This document shows, piece after piece, positions 1 through 8,055 of a stretch of 64,000 nucleotides of DNA; within the stretch, counting starts at the first letter, position 1; each line of letters opens with the position of its first letter. Location of the stretch: NCBI RefSeq assembly GCF_014651615.1, contig NZ_BMXF01000003.1, forward strand, positions 310,001 to 374,000. Reading direction: 5' to 3'. The translations under genes were made by a program, and so were the position numbers. The stretch comes from Persicitalea jodogahamensis. GTDB taxonomy: Bacteria; Bacteroidota; Bacteroidia; Cytophagales; Spirosomataceae. The notes below the pieces were generated by a model. The model saw only the letters and a list, made by a program, of their open reading frames with translations. It was not told the origin of the DNA and made no database searches.

Positions 1-186
1 TCGAACTACCGGATATTAGCAAGTGAAAAAGGACAAATGGAGCATTCTACCTGTGAGCAGCTCTACCATTTAGTCCTTTTAAAACGTAACCAACGGGATC
101 ATGGATTCAGCAAAAAGACAAATGCAAGGCAAATCTCCAACAGCGGCTACCTCAACCGGCCGGGCAAAGATCGTGTCGCACGTTAG
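1..186 (+). CDS. possible 3' end of an unidentified gene
   Basis: The first forward frame is open from base 1 to a TAG at 184-186 (61 codons), while the other two forward frames stop within 25 bases. I recognise no family in the translation, which contains a polar, basic C-terminal stretch. An open frame of this length is not rare by chance, so this may be the tail of a gene that begins outside the window or only noise. The following bases to 247 hold nothing I can identify. Confidence 0.2.
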   Translation, partial: SNYRILASEKGQMEHSTCEQLYHLVLLKRNQRDHGFSKKTNARQISNSGYLNRPGKDRVAR

Positions 187-247
187 GGCGGGAAAAGCTT
201 TTTTTAGAGGTTTATAGCTACGCTGTCAAAGCCGGGATAGAAGGTCA

Positions 248-835
248 TTAAATGCCAATCGCTTTCCTGAATTCTGGGTCGGTGGGTTTAACGGCGGATG
301 CGAAAAAATGGGTGAGCTGTCCTTTCTCGTCTACGACGTATTTGCAGAAATTCCACGTAGGTGCTTTGTCATTCCAGCCATTCAGTGATTTGGTCGACAG
401 CCACTTGTAAAGCGGATGCTGCATTTTTCCCACCACATCGATCTTGTCGAATAGCTGAAAGGTAACCCCGTAGTTTTTCTGGCAGAACGTGGCTATTTCT
501 TCATCGGAACCCGGCTCCTGACCCCCAAAGTTATTGGCCGGAAAGCCCAGCACGATAATGTCTCCGCCATACTTTTTGTGGAAGGCTTCCCAGTCGGCAT
601 ACTGGGGCGTGAAGCCACATTTGGAGGCCACATTGATCAGCACCACTTTCTTGCCCTTGTATTGGCTGAGGTCGATGGTCTGATCGCCAATCAGGGCCTT
701 CATTTTAAAATCGTATAAGTTCTGGGTGCCAGTCATGGTAGGGTCGGTGCGGTTATCGGATGCTTTTTTGTCGGCAAATATGCCTTGTAGAAAAGTGGAA
801 AACATAAAAAAGAGAAAGGAAAATAATGTCATCAT
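248..835 (-). CDS. glutathione peroxidase family protein (thiol peroxidase)
   Basis: This 195-residue protein is a Cys-type glutathione peroxidase that reduces hydroperoxides, in bacteria usually at the expense of thioredoxin. The catalytic Cys73 lies in the motif ASKCGFTPQY, Gln106 in FGGQEPG, and the tryptophan and asparagine of the catalytic site in WNFCKY near the C-terminus. Cys118 (FCQKNYG) sits where the resolving Cys of thioredoxin-dependent members lies, and the extra Cys of the usual FPCNQF segment is replaced by Ala. A hydrophobic N-terminus (residues 3-21) suggests export. Two ATG codons stand in tandem at 835 and 832, and either may start translation. It appears to be a single-gene unit. 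Confidence 0.9.
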   Translation of the reverse strand: MMTLFSFLFFMFSTFLQGIFADKKASDNRTDPTMTGTQNLYDFKMKALIGDQTIDLSQYKGKKVVLINVASKCGFTPQYADWEAFHKKYGGDIIVLGFPANNFGGQEPGSDEEIATFCQKNYGVTFQLFDKIDVVGKMQHPLYKWLSTKSLNGWNDKAPTWNFCKYVVDEKGQLTHFFASAVKPTDPEFRKAIGI

Positions 836-1108
836 AGCTCAGACAGTGATAGAATATACAGACTACTCTACTGTTGAAAAAGTAATAACTCGGACTGTGG
901 TTGATTGTTCAACCTGATGAGGGAAGGCTGCTCTTCTCATTGGCAACTTTCCGACTGCCGCGTCGCAGACGCTACAACGAAGTGCGCCCCGATTTGTAAG
1001 CGGGCGCGGTCATATCTTCACGTTTGTAACACGAAGACTCGCAAAAGCGATCGGGTGAAACGCTGCATCCTCGATGCGAATTTCTAAATTACAGTTAGTA
1101 GTGCCAAA
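836..1108. other. intergenic region, no supported gene
   Basis: The 273 bases between the peroxidase start and the end of higA contain only a short plus-strand open frame (905-1087) with no family resemblance and no plausible start context. The promoter of the peroxidase must lie near 840-900 on the minus strand, but no clean TAnnTTTG element is visible. I see no hairpin terminator for higA. Confidence 0.4.
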
Positions 1109-1465
1109 CTAGTATTCCTGCACCAGTACTTCCGTCGGAATATGAAGCGAGGCGTTCAGCTTTCGGATCATTTCCAGGCTTAGTTTTCGCTTTCTGTTCA
1201 GGATTTCGCTGACGCGGCTTTTGAATCCCAGTACTTCGGCCAAATCCTTTGGCTTCATATCCATCTGCTCCATTCTGAACTTAATGGCCTCGATGGGGTC
1301 TGGCATGCCAATGGGGAAATGCTCGTTTTCGTACTTATCGATCAGAATCGAAAGTACTTCCAGTTCATCCCCCTCCGGCGTTCCTCGTTTCGCGTCGAAG
1401 ATAAGTTCCAATCTTTCGAGTGCAGCCTGAAAGTCCTCCTCGCTTCTTATGGGTTTGATTTCCAT
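1109..1465 (-). CDS. higA: HigA-like antitoxin, XRE helix-turn-helix
   Basis: This is the antitoxin of a type II toxin-antitoxin pair: it should bind and neutralise the adjacent HigB and repress the shared promoter. The C-terminal half carries an XRE-type helix-turn-helix (DLAEVLGFKSRVSEILNRKR). The N-terminal part is the acidic HigA-type region (IRSEEDFQAALERLE). I place the start at the ATG at 1465 (118 residues, beginning MEIKPIRSEED). The frame stays open upstream, but that extension would read back through the toxin gene. The ATG lies 1 base after the toxin stop (TGA, 1469-1467), so the two are translationally coupled with the toxin first, the usual higBA order. Confidence 0.88.
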   Translation of the reverse strand: MEIKPIRSEEDFQAALERLELIFDAKRGTPEGDELEVLSILIDKYENEHFPIGMPDPIEAIKFRMEQMDMKPKDLAEVLGFKSRVSEILNRKRKLSLEMIRKLNASLHIPTEVLVQEY

Positions 1466-1466
1466 A

Positions 1467-1760
1467 TCAAATAGTGTTTGCGTCAATTTTATCGTATTCG
1501 GCGTGGGTGCCGATAAACCTGATCCAACAGAGTTGGTATTCAAAACTGAATTTTACGATCAGTCGGTAGTGGTTGCCTTTAATGTTAAAAACGATCCGGT
1601 TGTCTTTCAGAATGCTGGCACTAGGGTATTCGGATTTCAATTGGTTGAGGTTCGCCCATTCCGTTTTTTCCGTCTCCCGATACCAGGATTTCAACTGCTG
1701 TTCGCAATCGTTGTGCTTTTCCCAGAATTCGCGTAGTGTTCGTTTGGCAATTACTTTCAC
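1467..1760 (-). CDS. higB: HigB family type II toxin (mRNA interferase)
   Basis: This 97-residue protein fits the HigB toxin family of RelE-like ribosome-dependent mRNA interferases. The N-terminus MKVIAKRTLREFWEKH and the segment VFNIKGNHYRLIVKF followed by WIRFIGTHAEYDKID are the family hallmarks. The start is a GTG at 1760-1758: the frame upstream reaches a stop at 1790 without any ATG, and a start here gives the normal family N-terminus. It is followed after 1 base by higA. The pair probably serves as a stress or stabilisation module, and the sequence gives no sign of inactivation. Confidence 0.88.
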   Translation of the reverse strand: MKVIAKRTLREFWEKHNDCEQQLKSWYRETEKTEWANLNQLKSEYPSASILKDNRIVFNIKGNHYRLIVKFSFEYQLCWIRFIGTHAEYDKIDANTI

Positions 1761-1771
1761 CTTTGGGCGGA

Positions 1772-1785
1772 TTTGTACAAATATA
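1772..1785 (-). promoter_or_regulatory. higBA promoter with overlapping palindrome
   Basis: On the minus strand TATATTTG (1785-1778) matches the Bacteroidota -7 element TAnnTTTG. It overlaps the perfect 10-base palindrome TTTGTACAAA (1772-1781), a good candidate operator for HigA autoregulation. The predicted transcript start would be only about 12 bases from the GTG of higB. No clear -33 TTTG element is seen. Confidence 0.5.
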
Positions 1786-1885
1786 GTTCAATTTGTTACC
1801 AATATGGGAACGATCATAGATTTACTCAATTTCTTGTTGCTGAACTGAATAGCTTATATACCATGGAATGGGGTCTTTTCCACAT

Positions 1886-4696
1886 TCAAAACTCCCTCGG
1901 CGAGATCTTCACCCGCTTCTTCTTCTTTACTTTATTAACCTTCTTCCCGCGTTTCTCCCGTAAATCTTCGTCATCTTCCGCCCGGCGTTTTTGCATGGTT
2001 TCGGTGCGGTCGAGTTCTTCAGATTCGGCGAAGGCTTTCCAGTCGAACTTCTCGTCGAAGGGGTCGAGGGCTTTTTGCGGATCGAAGATGCGCGGGTCGG
2101 CGGGCATGGCGTTGTAGGGCGTGAAGTCGGGTGTGTTCGTGAACATATCACTCATATCCGTGGCCGTGGCGTCGTATTGGTTAAGGTAAGGGGTACCCAG
2201 CACGTGCCAGAAAGTCTTGAAAATACTACCGAAACTGTAATGCTGGTGGCCGACGTAATTCTTCTTGACGTAGGGCGAAATCACCATCAGCAGGCTACGG
2301 TGCGCATCTACGTGGTCCACGCCGCCCTGCGGATCGTCCTCGGTCACGACAATCATCATATTTTTCCAGTAGGGCGTGTGCGAAAGAAACTCGATGGCCC
2401 GGCCCAGCGCCAGATCGTTGTCGGCCATGTAGCTTTCCACGAACGGGTAGCCCGCCGCCGGGCGCTCCCGGGTACCGTGGTCGTTGGGCAGCATCAGCGT
2501 CAGGAGCGATGGGAGGGTTTTGCCATCGCCCCCCCATTTTTCGTTGAATTCCTTCATGAAAACATCGGCCCGGAACTGGTCGGGAATGGCCATATTGTAG
2601 GTCGGGAATTTCTGCGACGATTTGTCGAACAGCGGCGCGGGCAGGGGGTAGTTTACGGTGTAGAGTTCACCGATGTACTTCATGGTACTATCGGAATAAG
2701 CCGCCGCCATTTCCACACCAAAGCCCCAGTTAAAGAAATCCTTTTTGTTGCGCTCCAAATGCTCCCATATCGAGCCGGCCTCGTTGTAGTCTTCAGGATA
2801 AATACTACCCGACGAGCCGTAGAAAGAAAGGTTGCCGGGCGCCTGTGAGGTATCGCGCATACTCCGCTGTCCGCCATAAGCCGCCGTGGTACCCGTCTCG
2901 ACCCATTCGTTGGGGTATGTGTTTACCAGCCACCGGTGACCGTCAGCCGACACGTCGGAGTCGCAATAGTAGTTGTCGGACATGGCAAACTGCCGGGACA
3001 GGGCGTGGTGATTGGGCATCACGTCGCCACCCGTCACGGAACGTTTTTTATCCCGACTCGCGAAATCCCGGTTCAGGCCGTAGCGGGCGATGGTGGAATC
3101 GCCATTGGCACCCTCAAACTGCCCGAATACCTCGTCGTAGGTCCGGTTTTCCTTGGAGATAAAAACGATGTGCTTGATGGGAGATTCGGAGGCACCGGGG
3201 TAGGGCGGGATCGGGTTGTCGTCGCTGGCGGCTACCTGCGTAAAACGGTAGTTGTTGTCCAGTACTTTTTGGGTCAAAGCAGGGAGTTCGTCGTCTGCTG
3301 GAATGTCCATGACCGATACGGTGCCTTTCATCAGGCTTCCGATGTAGCTCCCTTCCGGCCCGAGCGTAAAGGTAGTTCCGCCGTTGGGGCCGCTGCCGTA
3401 GCCTTTGGCGTTGGTCACGATCAACTGCTTCCCATCAGGGCTTACTTTCAGTTTGGAAGGAAACCAGCCCGTAGGAATATGCCCCAGTACTTTGAGGGTA
3501 GGGACATCGACCACCGCCACGGCGTTCAGCCCGGCTTCAGCGACGTAGAGCCGCTTTTGGTCGGGCGAAACTGCCACGCCGAAGGGAATCAGCCCGCGTA
3601 ACTTGCCCAGGCGCGGTTCAGGGTTGAGGTAGATGGTATTCACGACCGTATCCTGCTTCATGTCAATGACCGACACGCAATCGTTGTTGCCATTAGTCAC
3701 GAAAACGTACTGATCCGTGGCGACCACGGAATTGGGACTACTGCCACCGACGGCAGGGAAGTCTTCCACCATTTGCCCCACCAGAATGCCGGTTTTGATC
3801 TTGGCCTGTACCACCGGTTTACCATTTTGTACCGCGTAGCTCCACACCGAAAAGGCCTCAGGAGCGTTCGGATCGCCCAGGGCGGGTACTCCTTCGTCAG
3901 GAATACCTTCCTTCATTTCTTTGGAATTGTACCTGGTTGCGGGCCATTTGTGGGCGGTTTCTTTCAGGTCGTCCATGTCCAGATCCGTGAATGGCTTGTA
4001 TTCGAACACCCCCACGTTGGCCACATACACCCGCTGCCCGTCGGGCGACAGACATATTCCGAAAGGGTAGCGGCCCGTCGGGATGTTATGCCGGATTTTC
4101 CCGGATTGCGTGTCGATGACCACTAACCGGAAGCCAATCTGATCCACGGCGTAAAGCGTTTTTCCGTCATTGGACAAGACCATGTCGCCGATGTAGCCAT
4201 GGTAGTAGTTGATGCCATTGGCTTTGGTAGCGCAGTTGATGGTAGTCTTCTGCTTCCCCGTTTCCAGATCAAACAGGAATATCTTGTTGGTTTGCCCACC
4301 CGAAACGTAGACCGATTTGTTGTCGGGCGTAATGGCCAGGCCCATAAAACAGGCTTCCAGAACGCCTTTGTCAGTGCTGGACTTGTCAGGTACCTGCTGC
4401 ACGCTGGCGTTATTGGCCAAAACATTTTTAATGATGCTGATTGAAATCGGGGCAGTACCGGAATTAGCCGTAACGGCCACGCTGCCATCGGGACTTAACG
4501 CCAGACCGTAAGGATGCGGAGCGGTGCTAATCTGCCGGCCATAAGGGGTTATGTGGCGGCCATTGGGAATAGTACTTGTGCCGTTTTTATCAATCGTTAA
4601 GTACTCCGTTCCGGCGGGTGTTCCGGCGACCCATTTTTGGGCTTGGGTAGTAAAGGCAAGGAGACTTAGACAGAGGAGAGAGACGATTTTTTTCAT
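1886..4696 (-). CDS. secreted YncE-type beta-propeller / phosphoesterase fusion
   Basis: This 936-residue exported protein (signal peptide ending near TTQAQ, residue 20) has two parts. Residues about 40-500 are YncE/NHL-like propeller repeats (PYGLALSPDGSVAV, PFGICLSPDGQRVYVAN, PFGVAVSPDQKRLYVAEAG). From about residue 515 a phosphoesterase domain of the phospholipase C/acid phosphatase type begins (HIVFISKENRTYDEVFGQFEG), with metal-site segments MPNHHALSRQFAMSDNYY, LPNDHGTRERP and VTEDDPQGGVDHVDAHRS. This architecture is known in Bacteroidota but not assigned a substrate. The last 35 residues are strongly basic, including KKVNKVKKKKRVK. It is the distal gene of the locus beginning with SusC, 35 bases after the PhnZ-like gene, so a periplasmic phospho- or phosphonate-ester hydrolase role is likely. 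Confidence 0.85.
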   Translation of the reverse strand: MKKIVSLLCLSLLAFTTQAQKWVAGTPAGTEYLTIDKNGTSTIPNGRHITPYGRQISTAPHPYGLALSPDGSVAVTANSGTAPISISIIKNVLANNASVQQVPDKSSTDKGVLEACFMGLAITPDNKSVYVSGGQTNKIFLFDLETGKQKTTINCATKANGINYYHGYIGDMVLSNDGKTLYAVDQIGFRLVVIDTQSGKIRHNIPTGRYPFGICLSPDGQRVYVANVGVFEYKPFTDLDMDDLKETAHKWPATRYNSKEMKEGIPDEGVPALGDPNAPEAFSVWSYAVQNGKPVVQAKIKTGILVGQMVEDFPAVGGSSPNSVVATDQYVFVTNGNNDCVSVIDMKQDTVVNTIYLNPEPRLGKLRGLIPFGVAVSPDQKRLYVAEAGLNAVAVVDVPTLKVLGHIPTGWFPSKLKVSPDGKQLIVTNAKGYGSGPNGGTTFTLGPEGSYIGSLMKGTVSVMDIPADDELPALTQKVLDNNYRFTQVAASDDNPIPPYPGASESPIKHIVFISKENRTYDEVFGQFEGANGDSTIARYGLNRDFASRDKKRSVTGGDVMPNHHALSRQFAMSDNYYCDSDVSADGHRWLVNTYPNEWVETGTTAAYGGQRSMRDTSQAPGNLSFYGSSGSIYPEDYNEAGSIWEHLERNKKDFFNWGFGVEMAAAYSDSTMKYIGELYTVNYPLPAPLFDKSSQKFPTYNMAIPDQFRADVFMKEFNEKWGGDGKTLPSLLTLMLPNDHGTRERPAAGYPFVESYMADNDLALGRAIEFLSHTPYWKNMMIVVTEDDPQGGVDHVDAHRSLLMVISPYVKKNYVGHQHYSFGSIFKTFWHVLGTPYLNQYDATATDMSDMFTNTPDFTPYNAMPADPRIFDPQKALDPFDEKFDWKAFAESEELDRTETMQKRRAEDDEDLREKRGKKVNKVKKKKRVKISPREF

Positions 4697-4731
4697 GAGA
4701 GAGAGGATAACTTTTCAGAAATCTCGAAAAG

Positions 4732-5319
4732 TCAGGCGGAATGGGTTTTTAAATAATTCTCAATTAATCCTAAATAATGCGCTAAATCTGGCGTGGGGTA
4801 GTTTTGCAGCTTGGCGGCTTCGTCCCAGCGGCGCATGCGGATGATCAGGTCAAAGTACGGATTTTTTTCAAAGGCTTCGGCCTCGTCCAATTCCATCGGC
4901 CCGCCCTGAAAAGCGAGCGTCTGGACGCTGGCGGGGGAGAGGGCAGCGAAGTAAGCGGGATTCTTGAAAGTCAAGTACCGCTTGGCGTTGACATGGTTTT
5001 CGATCAAAACTCCCACTTTATCCGAAAATCCTCGCCGACGCAGCCAATCGGCGGCGACGCCCTCGTGGTCGCGGCGACCGTAGTCGTCCATGAGTTCGTC
5101 CGGATCGTCGGTCGGCAGCATGTGGCCGACGTCGTGCAGGAACGCGGCGATCTGGACCTCAGCATCGTAGCCGTCGCGTTTGGCAAGTTCGGCAGCCTGG
5201 GCGGCGTGCTCAAATTGCGATACGTCTTCGCCGTAGTAGGGTTCGGTTCCGAACTGCTCGAATAATTTACGGATCTCGGTCAGAGATCCTGCGGAAGTAC
5301 CTAACAATTCATCGCTCAT
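4732..5319 (-). CDS. PhnZ-like HD-domain mixed-valent diiron oxygenase (predicted phosphonate C-P cleavage)
   Basis: This 195-residue cytoplasmic protein would usually be called an HD phosphohydrolase, but it matches the phosphonate oxygenase PhnZ, which converts 2-amino-1-hydroxyethylphosphonate and O2 to glycine and phosphate. From memory of PhnZ, the six iron ligands have counterparts at His38, His62, Asp63, His85, His109 and Asp166. The lid residues Tyr24 and Glu27 correspond to Tyr28 and Glu31 (YYGEDVSQFEH). The phosphonate-binding region is also alike (HVNAKRYL with Lys113, LSPASVQTL with Ser131, AFQGGPM, MRRWDE). No signal peptide is present. It lies 9 bases after a secreted phosphodiesterase-like gene and 35 before the YncE fusion. 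No PhnY-type 2-oxoglutarate hydroxylase is in the window, so the substrate may arrive already hydroxylated or PhnY is elsewhere. Confidence 0.82.
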   Translation of the reverse strand: MSDELLGTSAGSLTEIRKLFEQFGTEPYYGEDVSQFEHAAQAAELAKRDGYDAEVQIAAFLHDVGHMLPTDDPDELMDDYGRRDHEGVAADWLRRRGFSDKVGVLIENHVNAKRYLTFKNPAYFAALSPASVQTLAFQGGPMELDEAEAFEKNPYFDLIIRMRRWDEAAKLQNYPTPDLAHYLGLIENYLKTHSA

Positions 5320-5328
5320 CCTTCATCA

Positions 5329-6198
5329 TTAATTTAGAGCTTCTACGATCGCCTTTCCCGTCCAGCATTCGAACGGCTTTACATTCAAAAGCTTAGCTAC
5401 CGTTACTGCGGTGTCAAAGGTATCGACGGGCGTGCTAAGTTCGTGATTTTTCCGGATGCCTTTGCCCGAAATAATCCAGGGGATATTCATTTCCGCCGCG
5501 CTATGACCACCGTGTCCTTTGCCCACACCGCCGTGGTCGGCGGTAATGATAACGGTCGTTTGATCCGCTTGCCCCGAAGCGCGGATGGCATCCAGGATTT
5601 TGCCAATCAGGCTGTCGGCTTTGCTGACCGATTGATAATAAGCGGGCGTACCGTGCCCGGCATCATGCCCGGCGTGGTCCACGTGGTCGAGATGGACGAA
5701 AGTGAAAAGTGGCGCGTTGGCAGCGATGTAGTTGGCGGCCTGGTCGGCGGTGTCGTCCTCGCCTTTTCCATCCACTTTGACCGTGCAAACGTCGTCTTCG
5801 AGGAGTCGGCCAAAATCATCCCAATCGTAAAAGCAGGCGATCCTGGCATTTTTGTTCTGCTCGCGCACGGCCCGGAAAATGGTTGGGAAAAGCTGGCCTT
5901 TCGCGCCGCCACAGTATGTCTTGTCAGCGATGTCGGCGCGTTTCCAATCGTTCGACCAGATCTCGTTGTGCGCGGGTGAAGTACCCGTAATCATCGCCGC
6001 CCAGTTGGGGCTGCTCGAGCTGGGGTACACGGCCTTGGCCGTCATGGAATAACTACCGTTTTCCATAAGCGAGTCCAGAACGGGCGTGGGCGCATTCTGG
6101 ATACCGTCGGGGCTGAGTCCGTCGAGGCCGATGACGACGACGTGGGTTTGAGCGAAGGCGAGACAGGGGAGGAATACTAACAGGAGTAGGTAGCGCAT
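5329..6198 (-). CDS. secreted alkaline phosphatase superfamily protein, type I phosphodiesterase-like
   Basis: This 289-residue protein has a signal peptide (MRYLLLLVFLPCLAFAQ) and the compact type I phosphodiesterase/nucleotide pyrophosphatase fold. Expected metal and catalytic residues are visible: Asp26 in IGLDGLSPDG, a Ser nucleophile in PSSSSPNWAAMITG (Ser62 is best aligned, followed by the conserved Asn65), DHAGH, TADHGG, and the late His in GKGHGGHS. Relatives hydrolyse phosphodiesters, phosphonate monoesters or nucleotides, and the substrate cannot be read from sequence. It starts 160 bases after the SusD stop, beyond a terminator-like hairpin, and is followed closely by the PhnZ-like gene, suggesting a periplasmic step before cytoplasmic C-P cleavage. 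Confidence 0.85.
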   Translation of the reverse strand: MRYLLLLVFLPCLAFAQTHVVVIGLDGLSPDGIQNAPTPVLDSLMENGSYSMTAKAVYPSSSSPNWAAMITGTSPAHNEIWSNDWKRADIADKTYCGGAKGQLFPTIFRAVREQNKNARIACFYDWDDFGRLLEDDVCTVKVDGKGEDDTADQAANYIAANAPLFTFVHLDHVDHAGHDAGHGTPAYYQSVSKADSLIGKILDAIRASGQADQTTVIITADHGGVGKGHGGHSAAEMNIPWIISGKGIRKNHELSTPVDTFDTAVTVAKLLNVKPFECWTGKAIVEALN

Positions 6199-6294
6199 AC
6201 GAGGAGAGAGTTAAAGGGGATTTTTTATGCCGCCTCTTTTTGACTCAAAAAGGGCAGGAGATGGTAGTTTGCTGGGCTGAGGTTGATGAATAAA

Positions 6295-6325
6295 AAAAAG
6301 CGAGAGTAAACTACTCCCGCTTTTT
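6295..6325 (-). terminator. hairpin terminator after susD-like gene
   Basis: A 14-base stem with one mismatch (6295-6308 with 6312-6325) and a 3-base loop is flanked by A and T runs on both sides. It can act on the minus strand after the SusD-like gene, whose stop is at 6359. It separates susCD from the three enzyme genes, which may depend on read-through or a separate promoter in 6199-6290. I saw no clean TAnnTTTG element there. Confidence 0.7.
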
Positions 6326-6358
6326 AAAATCACCAAACCTATGATGGGAGAAATGTCT

Positions 6359-7954
6359 TTATTTCGAGATCCAGAGTGATTCGTTGATGCCGTCGTTGCC
6401 ACCGAACTGGCGTTGAACAGCTTCTTTATAGTTGGTTTCGTTGGTTGTGCGCTCGGAGAACGGATACAGCCAGCGTACCGCAATGCGGCCCGAATTGCCT
6501 GTGCCAACACCCGTGAAGAACTTCGGAATACTCGTACGCCGGTAGTTGAAATAGGCTTCGATCCCCGAGTTCATGAAAAAGGCCAGGTACTTTTGCGTCA
6601 GGATTTTTTCCAGTCCGGCGGCGTTGTTGCCGTCATACTTCACCAGCGGCTGGGCGTAATAGGTATCGAAGGCATAGTCGATTGTATAGGTACCGAAGTC
6701 GGCGGCATCGCGGCCTCCGGTGCGCGAGTAGCGCATGGTGAGCGTACCGTCTTTCACCCCGTAGAATTCCTGCGAAGCTTTGATCCCTTTCTTATACCAG
6801 GTTTCGGCGTCGCCGCCGGCCCAGCCGCGATTGATACCCTCGGCCAGGTTGAAGCACAGCTCGGGATAGCCCAAAATGAACACTGCTTCACCTACGTAAT
6901 TAGTGTAGTAGCGCGAGCGGCTTTGGAACGAGTAAGCACCCGGTGCGAAGCCCGCGCCATTGTCGCGGCCAGCCTTTTCGGCCATGTCGGTCAGGTCTTC
7001 GCCCGAACTCGCTCCTGCGAAGGCAGTGAAATCCGAGGGCTTCTTACCCGCTTTTAACTCTGCTCCGGCGGGTTCGGCAACTACCATCACGCGCGGATCC
7101 TGACGGGCTACGGCGAGGTCGATGTAGGTCTTGGCCATGTTCTGGCGCGTGGCGTCGAAGCCGAAGTTGTCGGGATTGGACGGGTACTTGTTAAATGTGT
7201 TGGAAATGAATTGCAGGTTATCGCCCATGCCTTCCAGTAATGGGAATTTCGCGGGATTGCCCACTACCTCGGCGAAGCGGCTTTTCACCTTCAGGTCGGC
7301 GTCGTCGGCTTTTTTGCTAAGCCGCATCAGGATGCGCAGTTTCAGGGCATTGGTGGCTTTCTGCCACTTGCGCAGGTCGCCGCCGAAGTAGAAATCCCCC
7401 TGCACGGAGGTTTCACCTTTGGCTACGAGCGTAGAAATGTCGGCATTGGCTTCATCCAGCCATTTCAGGATTTGCACATAAATTTGTTTCTGCGTGTCGT
7501 ATTTTGGCGTTAGGTTGGTACTGCCTTCCAGGGCTTCCATCGCGGGCAAATCGCCCACTCGGGCCGACATCTGATCGTAGAAAAACGCCCGAAAGAATTT
7601 TCCCAAAGCCGAATAGCCGTTTACGTCGGCGGCTCCGGCCCGCCTGGCTTCTTCCTCCATCTTCACTACGTTTTTCAACGTAAAGTAGTGGTTCGGCATC
7701 TCGCCCCATTGGTACTCGTTGGTGCCGTAGTAATTGTAGTTAATCGCGTAAAACTGGTTCCAGCGCATCTCTGAGCTGAACGGACGGCCCGTATTGTTAT
7801 AAAGATCGTACTCGATTCCCTGCAACACCAGTGAGGCGGGAGCCGTAATGGCGCGGTTCGGATCTTTTTCGAGTTCCTCGAATGATTTCTCGCAACTACT
7901 CAGCGTCAAGCCAAGGGCGAGGAATGCAAAGAATATTTTATTGAATATTTTCAC
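6359..7954 (-). CDS. SusD/RagB family outer-membrane nutrient-binding lipoprotein
   Basis: This 531-residue protein begins with a lipoprotein signal and lipobox LTLSSC (Cys21). It continues as a SusD-like protein of the SusD/RagB family (EELEKDPNRA, WNQFYAINYNYYG, YPELCFNLAEGINRGW), which forms the lid of a SusC transporter and binds the ligand at the cell surface. The start is GTG at 7954-7952. It lies 101 bases downstream of the SusC gene, so the two form one transport unit. Its downstream neighbours are phosphoesterases and a PhnZ-like enzyme and not glycoside hydrolases, so the ligand may be phosphorus-containing. That inference rests on context only. Confidence 0.92.
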   Translation of the reverse strand: MKIFNKIFFAFLALGLTLSSCEKSFEELEKDPNRAITAPASLVLQGIEYDLYNNTGRPFSSEMRWNQFYAINYNYYGTNEYQWGEMPNHYFTLKNVVKMEEEARRAGAADVNGYSALGKFFRAFFYDQMSARVGDLPAMEALEGSTNLTPKYDTQKQIYVQILKWLDEANADISTLVAKGETSVQGDFYFGGDLRKWQKATNALKLRILMRLSKKADDADLKVKSRFAEVVGNPAKFPLLEGMGDNLQFISNTFNKYPSNPDNFGFDATRQNMAKTYIDLAVARQDPRVMVVAEPAGAELKAGKKPSDFTAFAGASSGEDLTDMAEKAGRDNGAGFAPGAYSFQSRSRYYTNYVGEAVFILGYPELCFNLAEGINRGWAGGDAETWYKKGIKASQEFYGVKDGTLTMRYSRTGGRDAADFGTYTIDYAFDTYYAQPLVKYDGNNAAGLEKILTQKYLAFFMNSGIEAYFNYRRTSIPKFFTGVGTGNSGRIAVRWLYPFSERTTNETNYKEAVQRQFGGNDGINESLWISK

Positions 7955-8055
7955 GATTGAAATGATTTTAAAGTTTTTGATTTACCACTAGCATTTGGCT
8001 TTTCAATGGTACTTTGGCGCAGCCCACTTTGGAACTTTGTCTCTCTGCCACTTTC

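Noticed and set aside
905-1087. Plus-strand open frame of 60 codons between the peroxidase and higA
   Set aside because: No family resemblance, biased composition, and an implausible start context. It is likely a chance frame.
1927-4488. Several long frames on both strands within the propeller/phosphoesterase gene
   Set aside because: They overlap a full-length gene with clear domains and have low-complexity, Arg/Pro/Ser-rich composition typical of shadow frames.
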